This document shows positions 34,774-45,475 of a DNA stretch of 64,000 nt, piece after piece; within the stretch, counting starts at the first letter, position 1, and every line of letters begins with the position of its first letter. The stretch is from Hericium rajendrae. Lineage: Eukaryota > Basidiomycota > Agaricomycetes > Russulales > Hericiaceae. Both the position numbers and the translations under genes were made by a program. The notes beneath the pieces are model-generated. The model was not told the DNA's origin. It did not search any database and saw only the letters and a list, made by a program, of their open reading frames with translations. The stretch is taken from assembly GCA_033439255.1 (NCBI GenBank), contig CM065890.1:1240001-1304000 (forward strand), read 5' to 3'.

Positions 34774-36679
34774 TTACTGCATGAAGAAGGCATACTCACG
34801 CGCCAAACTCACGATCTGTCGACCCTCCGCAGCCTTTTTTAACAGCTCCTCCGTAGTCACCCAGTCCCTGTCGATAGCCTCAGTGTCCCATTGGAACGCC
34901 CAAAGCTTATTTAAATTGCCGCTCCACTTCTCGAGCCACTCCTTCGCCCCTCTGTCCTCGCCCTTGCGAAGCCTGGCTAGGAAGTCGGGAGGCGGACCCA
35001 TGGCATTATCAAAATCGTACGTCTGACCCACCGCATGTGCATTGTGAACCACCGTGTTGGAAAAGTCGAGCCGGGCATGCTCGTAGATCTTCAATGCGGT
35101 GGCGACGTCTGTCGTGCCGTCTGTTCCATCGAGCGTCGTTAGAGGATGTGCCAGAAGGCGGCCAAGGTAATATGCGTCCTGAAGCAGAAAACGGTTCAGC
35201 GTGGCCGGTGTATCGTTGTGCTCAAGACGTACCTCCATCGCCTGGCCGGCGCCGGCACCGAAATTCGTTTCCATCGCGTGCGCCTGTGGATGAGTTAGGA
35301 CGGGGTGAGCTGAACAATGTGCAACGAAACCTACTGCATCGCCTAGTATCGCAGCGCGGTCTACCGCATAATTCGGAACATCGCCAAGAATATGTATTCC
35401 CCAAGCTGTAGCCGTCCGAATGCACTGTGGTCAGACATAGTCAGTATCCGCTCTGCCATTGTCAAGGCATTGGAACACATTGGAAGACGCACCTGAACCA
35501 GTCCCTGCACCTCCTCTTCGAAACCCTCATAACACTTCTTTATCTCCTCCGCAGACACATCCCTCATCCACTTTCCAGGATACGGTGTACGGGACTCATA
35601 CGCGCCCGGGACAGTGTAGAACCCGACGAAGTTGATGATCGTGCCACCAGCGATGGGATATGCTATGATGTGCTATGAACAGGAGTCAAAACGATGCTGA
35701 AGTTGAGTGAAATGTGAATGTACCTTAGTCTTTCCACCGTACTGAAGAAAGATAATATAATTGAGATATGTCTTGCAACGATCGCAGACGGGATACTGGA
35801 CTTACCACCATCGCTCTCATTCCTGACGTGCGCAACTGCTCCGGAGTCCACACTTTCTTCAAGTCCTCCATCTCGATTAGACTTCGATACGCCACGACGC
35901 CCGCCCAACGTGGCTCCACCTTCTCCTTGAGGGAAATGTCACCCAAGCTTGGGACGGAGAACATGGTGTTTCGGACGGTGGAGCGGATCCCATCTGCGCC
36001 GATGAGCACGTCCGCTTGTACCGAAGGCCGGTCCGTGAAGTGCAGTGTGACCGGTGACGTAGGCGAAGGAGACGTGTAGGACGTCAGACGCGCATTCGTA
36101 TGGATCTCGACTGTACATTTTGAGGCGTCCGATAGTTGAAGGCCGTCTTGCAGCGTCTTAAGAAGGGCAGAGCGGTGGATCATCACAGGATCGGGTGACG
36201 ACGCTGAAGATCGCATCATACTCAGTTCAGCCTGCCCAATCGCGGACGGAGAAAAAAAGAGAATCACATACGGGAGCCCCGAGCACGTAGAAGTTCATTC
36301 CCTCCTCTGGCTGTTCAGATACGCGGAAGGTAAAACCCCAGCCTTCGGACAGCCCGGTCCCCATAGAGCTGACTTCGCCACTCAGTCTGTCCAGAAGACC
36401 CAGCGCGTTCAGCACGGCGGAGGTTCGTGGCCATATGCCAACCCCCGCCCCGACCGCGCCTATCTCGGGTGCAGCCTCATAGATGTCTATGGCAATGGAG
36501 TCAGACGGCGGGGTATACTTCAGGATGGTCCTGGCAAGCGCGAGGCCACCGGGTCCTGCGCCGCTAATGAGAGCAGATTTAGCGAATCCTGTTCGATAGA
36601 CGGAGTTGACGAGAACATACCAAATTGCGACGCGAAACTTGGGTGCCGGAGCCGCAACAGTGTGGCTTGACGAAGACAT
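34774..36679 (-). CDS. salicylate-hydroxylase-type FAD monooxygenase, copy 1
   Basis: A single-component flavin monooxygenase of the aromatic hydroxylase class, which uses NAD(P)H and O2 to hydroxylate aromatic acids such as salicylate. After MSSSSHTVAAPAPKFRVAI an intron joins to CGAGPGGLALARTIL, the FAD Rossmann loop (GxGPGG). Then IYEAAPEIGAVGAGVGIWPR, ADVLIGADGIRSTVR (the DG motif), a block with KVEPRWAGVVAYRSL, FYTVPGAYESRTPYPGKW and the second FAD motif AILGDAVHAMETNFGAGAGQ. The C-terminus runs to LAREYAFFMQ. About seven introns, all in frame. It is about 75% alike to copy 2 by eye and lies in the same place relative to the methyltransferase. The true substrate is unknown; a fungal secondary-metabolite role is equally possible. 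Confidence 0.88.
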
Positions 36680-37074
36680 TGGCGACACTCTACAAGGTTT
36701 GTTCTAGACAATCGGATTCTGAATTGTCCTCAGCCATCGTTATATCTAGACATGATGGACTGCGCCGCAGCAGACATGTACATGAGCATGCTGTTGGAGA
36801 CTGGGAAGTTTGATTCACGCCAATGTTCCGCAAAACTGCTAGATTAACTTGATATGAGCTGCACTAGCTGGCGAGCCGCCCTCTGGTCCCTGAATAGAAC
36901 AAACCGATAAGACAGAGTTTCGTACGAGTGATGATTCAATCCAAAACGAAGACATAGTCTCCGAGCAGGCCCTATACAGAAGGTGCGAGACGCGGTCGGA
37001 GACAGATCTTGACATGCTCTGCGGAGCGCATCATTCCAGTCACGTAACGCTTATTGGACGCCTGTGGGCAATCC
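36680..37074. other. spacer between duplicated units
   Basis: Promoter of monooxygenase copy 1 and the left junction of the second unit. I see no gene; the exact duplication breakpoint lies between about 36.7 and 37.1 kb. Confidence 0.45.
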
Positions 37075-37347
37075 ATGTCCGGTACTCGCACATACTTACA
37101 TGCTGCTTTGCACATTCGAGCGCGGTTATTTGACCCCAGCTCGTGGATATACGGCTGTGCATGGCTTGGTACGATCATCGGCTGAGACAAGGCTATGGTG
37201 TTGATCGCAGCTGGCAGCGTCACCAAAGTCATGACGCTGTTCGTTCCGCGGACCGCGGTCAAAGACAAGATGCTGAAGGAGTTTGGCGTGCAGTGGGAAG
37301 AGTGGCCTGGATGGCTACCTTATAGGCTGGTGCCAAGCGTCCTCCGA
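37075..37347 (+). pseudogene. C-terminal relic of the methyltransferase (STE14-like) gene
   Basis: The clear part is LIAAGSVTKVMTLFVPRTAV followed by KEFGVQWEEWPGWLPYRLVP, matching the last 60 residues of the gene at 33613-34401. Weaker DNA similarity reaches back to about 37080 (catgctgctttgcac versus catgctgctctgcac), with an insertion. The helices, the RHPSYLG core and the start are missing, so no enzyme can be made. It marks the left part of a tandem duplication whose right part (monooxygenase copy 2) survives. Confidence 0.85.
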
Positions 37348-37718
37348 TGCCGCTTCGTGCATAAGAAGGGCAGTCGCTGCAGGAATAGTAGTAAGTTTAC
37401 CGAGAGCGTTGCGGGCGCATTGTTGTGGATCGGTATCGCATATGAGCTTAGCACTCATTTCTCCCTGCCTTTCCTTTACTCCGATTTTAGTTCCACAGGT
37501 AGACGTACCTCTTACTTTCGTACCTCCTATTTTTGGTAGACTGATTTCATGTCTTTATTGTCGAGTTATTCGAGTCCACATTGATGTCTCTGTCTTCTAA
37601 TTGCCTGTCTTCAGTGCTCCAATGCTTTACGAACCACGCACGACAGCCTCCATCGTTCCTCAACATTTACCTACATTCAAAAGAATTACATTCAGATACG
37701 AAGACTTCTGCATTGGAC

Positions 37719-39607
37719 TCACAATCTCTGTAACGGCAGCTTCACAGCCCTCTTATTCGCAGCCTCTCTCAACAACGCTTCCGCCATTGTCCAATCCCTG
37801 TCGATAGCCTCACTGTCCCACTGAAACGCCCAGCGCTCATTCACCTCATTAGCCCACCTCTCAAGCCACTGCGTCGCCTTATCGTCGTTCCTGCGAAGCG
37901 AGTCCAGGAAGCTAGGCGGCAGATCCCAGCCATTGTCAAATTCGTACGCCAGGCCCACAGCGCGGGCACTACGAACAACGCCGCGGGCGAAATCGAATCG
38001 CACGGCCTCGTAGATCGTGAGAGCAGTGGCGACGTCAGTCGTGCCCCGTTTTCCGTCAAGCGTCGTCAGGGGATGTGCGAGGAGACGACCGAGTATATGC
38101 GCGTCCTACGACGGGACTGAGTCAGCGCTGACGGCGTATCACTGCGTTTGAGACGTACCTCCATGGACTGGCCAGCGCCTGCACCGAAATGCGTCTCCAT
38201 TGCATGCGCCTGAAAACAGATGAATGGGAACGGCTTCATTGAAACATAACTGATCAAAACGCACCGCGTCGCCTATTATCGCAACCCGGCCCGCCACACA
38301 GCTCGGAATATCACTAAGGATGTGTATTGCCCATGCGGAAGCTTTACCGAGGCACTGAGCGAATGTTCCAGTTTGGGGACAGTCAGCACCCGATTGACTA
38401 GACTCAAACATATCGAAAAATGTACCTGCAGCAATCCTTGTACCTCCCCTTCCCATCCTTCATAACATTTCTTCACGTCCTCCACCGGCACGTCCTTGAC
38501 CCACTTTCCAGGATACGCCGCGCGGGACTCGTAGGCGCCCGGGACGGTGTAGAATCCAACGAAGTTGATGAGTGCTCCGCGGGATATTGGATATGTTACG
38601 ATGTGCTATTGATCAAATACTGTCAAACGGCGCTGAACAGAAGTGGAATATTGTCAATGTACCTTGTTTTTGCCAGTGTACTGTAGACAGGTAATAAAGT
38701 AATGTTACGATAGTGCACGGATCGAGAGATCATACTGAACTCACGATCATCGCTCTCAATCCTGACGCGCGCACCTGCTCTGGAGTCCAGACTTTCTTCA
38801 AGTCCTCCATGGTAATCAGACTTCGATATGCCACGACGCCCGTCCATCGTGGTTCTACTTTCTCCTTGAGGGAAATGTCACCCATACTCGGGACGGCGAA
38901 CATGGCACTGCGCACAGCGGAACGGATCCCATCTGCGCCGATGAGCACGTCTGCTTGCGCTGATGGGCGGTCCGCGAAGTGCAGGGTGATCGGTGACGTG
39001 GGAGAATAAGATGTATAGGACGTTAGGCGCGCGTTCGTATGGATCTGGACTGTGCAGTTCGAGGCGTTCGACGGTTCAAGGCCTCTTTGAAGAGTCGTGA
39101 GAAGGGCAGAGCGGTGGATCAGCAGAGGGTTGGCTGAACGGACGCATCATCCTCGGTTCAGCCAGCGTCCATCATGAACGAAGAGAAAGGAGATGTACAT
39201 ACTTGGAAGTTTGAGCGAAAATAAATTGATTCCCTCCTCCGCCTGTTCAGATAGGCGATATGTAAACCCCAAGCCTTCGGGTATCCCAGTTCTCATGGCG
39301 CCGATTTCACCACTCAAACCGTCAAGAAGACCCATGGCATTCAACAACGCCGAGGTTCGTGGCCACACACTGATCCCCGCCCCGACTGTACCTACCTCTG
39401 GCGCAGCCTCGTAGATGTCAATCGCGATAGAGCTGGACAGCGGGGTATACTTGAGGATGGCCGTAGCGAGCGTGAGACCGCCAGGTCCTGCGCCGCTGGG
39501 AGAACGTCTGCTGAGTTCTTTTCGATAATGGGGATCATGAGAACCTACCAGATCGCAACTCGAAACTTGGGCACTGGAGAAGGAGTGTTAGGACCTGCCG
39601 AAGACAT
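37719..39607 (-). CDS. salicylate-hydroxylase-type FAD monooxygenase, copy 2
   Basis: A paralogue of the gene at 34774-36679 with the same exon plan. MSSAGPNTPSPVPKFRVAI joins to CGAGPGGLTLATAIL; then IYEAAPEVGTVGAG, ADVLIGADGIRSAVR, KVEPRWTGVVAYRSLI, FYTVPGAYESRAAYPGKW, AIIGDAAHAMETHFGAGAGQ and a C-terminal part ending VKLPLQRL. FAD motifs are all kept and I see no stop inside the exons, so the gene is probably functional. Differences include SVWPR in place of GIWPR in the second FAD region and a shorter, different tail. Its partner methyltransferase is a relic, so the monooxygenase evolves alone here. Possible subfunctional change in substrate. Confidence 0.85.
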
Positions 39608-40260
39608 TGAGGAGACTCCAGATATTCTATCCAGGACAGTGGGACATCTTAAATGTCCTCTGCTGTCTGTTATATAGCACTACGCTGCGCCGCGGCCATA
39701 ACGAGCACTTGGCGCGAGATTCATCCAATGTCTAAAGATAAAGACGTCTCGGTGGCAGTCAATGTGAACATTCACGCATCATGAGTGGGTTAGAGCGTGT
39801 GTACAGGCGCAAGATCGATGGTGTCAGAGGGAAACAAGACGACGGCGAGTTGTGGGGCTGTGAGAGTTGTGACCTTAGCAGATGTCACTGCAGCTGACTG
39901 GGGTAAATGGTGAGGGGCGTCGAAGTGAAAGACTTAGCTGAATGGGTAGCTTGAGTTCCATACGAGTGAGACTAAGGCCTCATGCGATCCGTTGGTATCG
40001 CAATTCCCATATGATCCTTCAAGGATATGTAGAACGGCGCGGCGGCAGAACGAAATCGGAGAATGCGGTCAGCCACGATTACAGTTACAAAAGCTATTGA
40101 ATGGATTGATGAGAAGTGCGGTGCTGTTCTGTAACCTGCATCTGGATCGAACGAGAACGTGGGGCGATAGAGAAGTGAACGTAAACCATACAGAGACAAA
40201 GCACAGACCGCTCAGTGATTCGAGTAAGGCGTGTTCAAGTGGCAAATGACCAGTGTGGCA

Positions 40261-40380
40261 GGAATGAAATGGACCCATTCAAACCCTATGCTCCAACAGT
40301 CACTTTGACGCGGGGCATCCTAGGGTTAGACGGCTCCACCATTCCATTCACGATTCCATTCCGGCGAGTGCGAAAACTCT
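40261..40380. repeat. 120-bp dispersed repeat, copy 2
   Basis: Same orientation as 12225-12344, about 87% identical over 120 bases by hand. Flanking bases do not match on either side, so both ends of the repeat unit are sharp. Confidence 0.7.
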
Positions 40381-40555
40381 CGATTGAGAGGATATTGAGA
40401 TGAACCATGTGGCCGGTGGTGGAAAGAATCAAGACGACGACTCGGAGGGTCAGGTATACGTCCGGACATTGCCGACAGCTGTAGGCGCCTTACTAGTAGC
40501 TGTCACACGTTCGGGCAAGAGGTTTCCACTGCCCAACACTTCCAACGACGACGCT

Positions 40556-40710
40556 ACAGTATTCAATAATGTATGAAGAGCTTGTGAAGAGCTCATGATA
40601 GTTTTCCATGGTCTTTCCCATTTGTGAAAACCTCGTGAGTACTCGTTTTGTGAGTACTGTATTCAATAATGTATGAAGAGCTTGCGAAGAGCTCATGATA
40701 GTTTTCCATG
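40556..40710. repeat. tandem duplication, 100-bp period
   Basis: Bases 40556-40610 recur at 40656-40710 with two changes (acagt/actgt; gcttgtgaag/gcttgcgaag). The 45-base spacer between copies is not repeated a second time. A recent local duplication in AT-rich sequence. Confidence 0.85.
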
Positions 40711-41519
40711 CCGTAGATGTTGTCTTTCCATGATGAAATGATATTCAATCACTCTGAAATTTCCTATCCTCCGAGTGAATCTGAGGCCGGTTTCCTTTCG
40801 CTTTGGCCGAGATCCTAGCCTCTGGCAAGCTCAAGGTGTCAGCACTAATTTTCGGTAGGGCATGGTGGTTCTATATGTGCCAGGTCAAATAGACAATGAT
40901 AGACAGGGTAGTTATACAAGCACTAGAGCAGGAAGACGGACAGTACTAAAGTGGGGGCAGAGCTAGAGATGCATGAATGCCCGATTCATTAACGTAGATG
41001 GCCTCGGACACTGTCATTTTCCCACATGGTTACACGTTATTCAAAGTGGACCTGGCCTTGTTGAGTGTCACACCTCTTCGACGAATTTTTGACAGTTCCT
41101 TTGCGGATTGTTGGGGATTCCCGATCGGAGATTGACTGTTGCGACTTCCCAGAACCATCGCCGATCCCTCTCCCATACAAGATCTGCCACTGCTATGGGA
41201 GGGCCTTGGCTGTGCTGTCTTTGGAATAAATGCCTTCTTCTGAATGAAGACAATAGCGAAGATAACTCAAGTACGTCCATTCTACAGACGATCATTCCTG
41301 CCAAATCCGGTGCTAATGTGTCCGCGCACCGCCATCTTCGCCTTCACAATAGGCTTTTGTGTCGACTATGAAACATATCTGTAATGGCTATAAACTCCGT
41401 GGAAGTTGGCCGCACTTTTTGCCACAGCTTTCCTCTACCTAGTTATCTGACTTTCTCAAGCGTTATGCAAGGTTAGCTTCATTCAGCTTATCGCTGTTCG
41501 TGTCTGCGCTGACTGTTTT

Positions 41520-43248
41520 ATGCTGTCAGACATAAGCGCATCCCGACGATCTATGTCTCCCTATGCTCCCGTCCGGAAGGCATGGAAGAACGTAAGCTAC
41601 CGCCTAGATGACCTAGTTATATCACCGATCTTACTCTCAGCTATAGATACTGTCTGCTGGGAAACGGCTGACTTCCTCCCGCCTGCGCCGTCAACTGAAA
41701 CCCAGCCCGATATCAGAGATCCCCACCGAGATTCTTATCGCGATATTCTGGAGCTATCTTGAGATATCTACAGATGTATTTCGGGTGGACGGCAAGACCC
41801 TGGGATTTACCATAGCACATGTTTGCCACCGATGGCGGGAGGTGGCTTTTGATCTCCCATTTCTCTGGACATCGGCCCAGGGACCTCCGCAAGCGATCGA
41901 ACAGATCATCAAGCATTCTGGTAGCCTCCCCATCTCTGTTACGATCAAAGAGAGTCCATCTCAGCCCTGCTTGCTAGAGGGGACACGAGCCGCGCTGCTT
42001 CATACCGACAGGCTGGAGACCTTGACGCTTGTGGGACCTGCATTCGAAAATGCTTTGCAGGATGCTACGAGTCCCGCTCCAATGTTGGACGTACTCGAAA
42101 TCCGCATCAGCGGGGCTGAGGATCTTCCGGCCATCACTGTTCCCGATACCATCTTCGCCAGACAAGTACCCAACCTCCGTATCCTTCGCCTCTCAGGTGT
42201 CTCCATCAACTTGCTCACATCGCCCCTATTCCCGACTCATCTCAAAGTGCTAGATCTACATGGTGGTCCACATCTGCCGATGATCCTGTTGGCGACGTTC
42301 ATCACCTTTCTCAACCAGTTGCCTCGTCTCCAAATCCTGATGGTGAAGGATATATTATCCAACCCTGGCACCATACGGGCATTGTCGAACTCTCTGACCA
42401 ATGTCCCGCACGTATCACTGGATTACCTTGCACTGTTCAACATAGGAACACAATGGATCAATAACTTCCATTTGCTACAGACACGCCTCGCAGTTGGCAC
42501 CAATACTCGAGTCCATTTGCACGCCAATCTAAACACAGTCGAAAGCATCATTTATTTACCCCTACTGAAGTTCATGCCTCCTCTGAGGCCAGAAGCGACA
42601 CCGGTACAGGTGCTTTTGCTGACGGATCTCGATTTCCGGAGAATGTATCCCGGACAGTCTGACGAGCCTAAGGAGACCAGGCTCGATGTATGTGGCTGGC
42701 GTTCATCGGCCCTTCAATCTTTCATACCCTTTCCAAGCGGACTTTCAAATAGAGCTCAAGTTCAAGTTCACGGAAAAACAAGTGGGCGATACTTTGATAC
42801 TGCTGTCGGACTGTATTCCTCTCCATGACGTCCAGCACTTCAAATTTTATCTACTTCACACAAACGTCGACGTCGACTACGTCCGACTTCTACGCCGCCT
42901 TTGTAGAATCGATAGGCTCGACACGACAAAGATGGCGACGCAGTCTGTTGTCAATGCCTTGGCCGTCACCGAGAACTCCGGATCGGTACGCCACGCCTCC
43001 TATGCCCCAAGCTACGCCACTTGGAGCTTGAGGTCGATGCATGGATGCGCGATCTCCCCAAGGCTTTGAAAAAGGACCAGCCAGATTTTCTTTCCTCATA
43101 TGCTGCGTTCTTTCAATCACTTGCCAGCATGCTGGAGCTGCGGAAGGCACACGGCTGCAGGATCACGATGCTCGTCGTGAACGATGAAGTTATACCCTGC
43201 CAGGAGCAGGAGGATTTGAAGGCGCTTCGACAGCGCGTGCTCACATAG
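41520..43248 (+). CDS. F-box protein with two apparent frame breaks
   Basis: A probable substrate adaptor of an SCF ubiquitin ligase. Exon 1 (MLSDISASRRSMSPYAPV) joins through a roughly 60-base intron to ILSAGKRLTSSRL, then the F-box ISEIPTEILIAIFWSYLEIS and FTIAHVCHRWREVAFDLPFL. A long Leu-rich region follows (LDVLEIRISG, LRILRLSGVS, LKVLDLHGG). Near 42720-42750 the frame must change, since SALQSFIPF is in one frame and ADFQIELKFKFTEK in the next. Near 42985-43010 it changes back, giving LCPKLRHLELEVDAWMRDL and the end LKALRQRVLT. No good introns explain these changes, so this is either a young pseudogene or holds base errors. F-box genes of this type are very numerous in agaricomycetes. Confidence 0.65.
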
Positions 43249-43608
43249 GACATGTACCCTCATTAGGACTTTTCGCCTCGCTGCATCGATCTGGAACGTT
43301 GTAAGATAGACGACACGCAAATCCACCACCCCCTGATCTTCCAGATTATCCAAATTTGGGAGGATGATACATCCTCCAACCGAGAATTTAGCAAAACTGC
43401 CCTAGCATGTGGGGGAAAGGTTCATAAAATAGTAGGCACCCCATGCATGCATCAATCAAGGCTCAAACCGGGGATACCAGCAGCAGTCTTCTGACCCATC
43501 TGTTGGCAGGCTCGCACCCCGGTCGGAGCGGGTGCATGAACGTTCCGTGGATCTTAACTGATCTAACCCAAATAGGCTAAGATAACCTCATGTGATGGAT
43601 TACATAAG

Positions 43609-43989
43609 TCACTTGACCAGCCAGCTAAATGTTGTCAGGCTCAAATTTTGGAAAACACCAGGAGCATCGGAAAGGACAGAAAACCACTTTCGGGAAGGGT
43701 TGATGTTCAGGTTATGATTATACAGCCCCCAAAATTTCATATTTCCTCGAAATTCTTCCGGGCATCTGTGCTCATGCATCCCTGGTATACATCCCTGGAG
43801 ATGAGAATTTGAGTGGCCATGGAGGAGTTTCTCACCCTGAGGGTCCAGTTGCTTTGGGCATAGATGAATCTGGAGACTGTCCAAGTCTTCTAAGCTATGC
43901 TCGTCTCCATTGTACAGTACTACTGGTGCGCTGAAGATCATAGACACGTTGATACCAGGTAGATCAAATACATTTAAATCTAAGCTCAC
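43609..43989 (-). other. unrecognised 126-residue open frame
   Basis: An open frame starting MSLDLNVFDLPGINVSM and containing a His/Cys-bearing middle (HGHSNSHLQGCIPGMHEH) and PSRKWFSVLSDAPGVF. Composition is protein-like but I recognise no family and see no flanking exons. It could be an exon of a lost gene or a DNA transposon relic; evidence for either is thin. Confidence 0.25.
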
Positions 43990-44166
43990 TCTTTATGTTG
44001 GCGGACTCGTTGTGACCTGCGCGGTGAGCGGGAAACTACTGGTTGTCTCCGAGAATCACAGTGAATCAAAGATAACTTCAGCGGTCCTGATGTTTTTGGC
44101 GACGAAAGGTCTGCCAGCAACCTTCTCGATCTCGGAAATCGAACGCGATGGGAGAACTTAAGTGAT

Positions 44167-44184
44167 GCGACGCGTTTGTTTGTG
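44167..44184 (+). promoter_or_regulatory. shared upstream motif, copy 1 (before P2)
   Basis: GCGACGCGTTTGTTTGTG, 599 bases before the P2 ATG. It is one of four copies, all on the plus strand and each upstream of a member of the Pro-rich family. Confidence 0.5.
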
Positions 44185-44688
44185 CTTGTTTTGCGAGCCG
44201 CCTTCCAATATTCCAGTGCCAGTCACCACCACTCGAGTGCCCGGTACCCTCAGTTCGCTGTTCCCTGTCAATACGGGTCCCTGGATCCCACAGAATACGA
44301 TTCAAGTTTCTCGATGACATATCCTCAGAACGGGAGACTGCCAGGTAGCATGCGTTTGATGATCAGGTTCCGTAACGAGGACCGTGCTTGTGCCGTTCGA
44401 AAAGTACTTCTAACCGACCTGCCTACAGGAACTCTTGCGACCCATAGGATATCAGGTCCGTTTATTTATCTCTCAGTCACTAGATTATTTTTATTACAGT
44501 AACCGGGCGGAAGCAATTCTCAATTTGGTTAGACCTGCGATGGATGGCACAAGGCGGTCTTACTCTTGGACCACAGACGCTTGACATGCCGAATGGTCCA
44601 AGATTGGGACAGGTAGTTATGCCACTTTCGTACATTGCGAGTGGCAAACATGGAGGTCAAACCACCCAGCATGGCCTATGCTTTTCCC

Positions 44689-44695
44689 TATAAAG
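44689..44695 (+). promoter_or_regulatory. TATA box of P2 in a conserved block
   Basis: TATAAAG followed by AC, 77 bases before the ATG. The preceding GTGGCAAACAT...CATGGCC block resembles the one before P5 (GTGGCGAACAT...ATGGCTC then TATATAAAGAC at 54372). Confidence 0.6.
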
Positions 44696-44765
44696 ACTTG
44701 ATTTCTTTCCTCATCTTGCTTAGTGCAACATCATTCCGACCCAGTACACCGACGACGATTCCAGC

Positions 44766-45475
44766 ATGTCGAACTGGAATGCAGGTCACACCCCATATCA
44801 TAATCCTATCCCATTACAGAGTCCAACTCCGCGGACTCCGTATTATCCCTCCTCCTTCAGCACAGTGGCCACCTGCCTCCGCGGGGCCTGCGGGGCCTCC
44901 ACGTATTGTTTCTTTGGAAAGCCGAAGGTCCTATGGCACTGCTCCATCCCGTGTTCCTAGCGTCCTTATATCCCAATCCCTCCTCCCGCCGAAAATGGAG
45001 TCAACTATGTCGAGCAAGTGTACTCACCGAGTGTCGCAGTCTCACTTGGTTGAGTAACGGCTACGGGTCTCGGTCTACGTTGACCGGCCCCGACACCCGA
45101 AGAAGATGAAATCTTCATCCCCCCTTCTCCGACGCCCACTGAACGGAAGGCTTACGAGGACCATAAGCGTGCTCTAGACCATGCCCGTGCACATGGAGTT
45201 CCACCATCCTCCTCTGGCCTTGGTGCCCTCATGCCATATCAGAGGTCCCAACACCACCCTGATCCCCCGGCATACCATTCCATGAATTCATCCTCGATGC
45301 TCCCAACGCTCCCTTCTCCGGCGCCCAGCGATAGCGGCGTCATGGTCTACGTGGGCTCCAATGGGGTCTCGCCCCGAATGTGACAATTACAACCGGGCCC
45401 TATGAGACGGTGGTGCAGATCAAGCACCGTCCGCATCGCGAGGAACGGAGGGGCGACAGGCGCCATAGGTCGTGA
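44766..45475 (+). pseudogene. Pro/Ser-rich family member P2, frames interrupted
   Basis: The start MSNWNAGHTPYHNPIPL is almost the same as fragment P1 at 16526. Protein-like stretches follow in more than one frame: SPTPRTPYYPSSF, PPRIVSLESRRSYGTAPS, IPIPPPAENGVNYVEQVYSP, then EIFIPPSPTPTERKAYEDHK, RALDHARAHGVPPSSSGL, LPSPAPSDSGVMVYVGSNG and TTGPYETVVQIKHRPHREER, ending in a basic tail with the TGA at 45473. No good intron set joins all of them, so it is probably decayed, though a spliced gene cannot be excluded. The Cys/Trp C-terminal domain seen in P3-P5 is not recognisable, so its membership in that family rests on promoter similarity, the Pro/Ser-rich style and position. Confidence 0.5.

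Larger units (their letters stand above)
39608..41519. other. intergenic with two kinds of repeat
   Basis: About 1.9 kb with the second copy of the 120-base dispersed repeat and a 100-base tandem duplication (both listed). I see no gene in it. The right end has the upstream region of the F-box gene. Confidence 0.5.
43249..44765. other. intergenic with upstream motif and promoter of P2
   Basis: About 1.5 kb upstream of the first clustered Pro-rich gene. It includes one unrecognised minus-strand frame, the first 18-base shared motif and the TATAAAGAC promoter block (all listed). Confidence 0.5.

Noticed and set aside
43609-43989. Idea that the His/Cys-bearing frame is a transposase
   Set aside because: No catalytic motif, terminal repeats or continuation was visible, so only an unnamed frame is reported.
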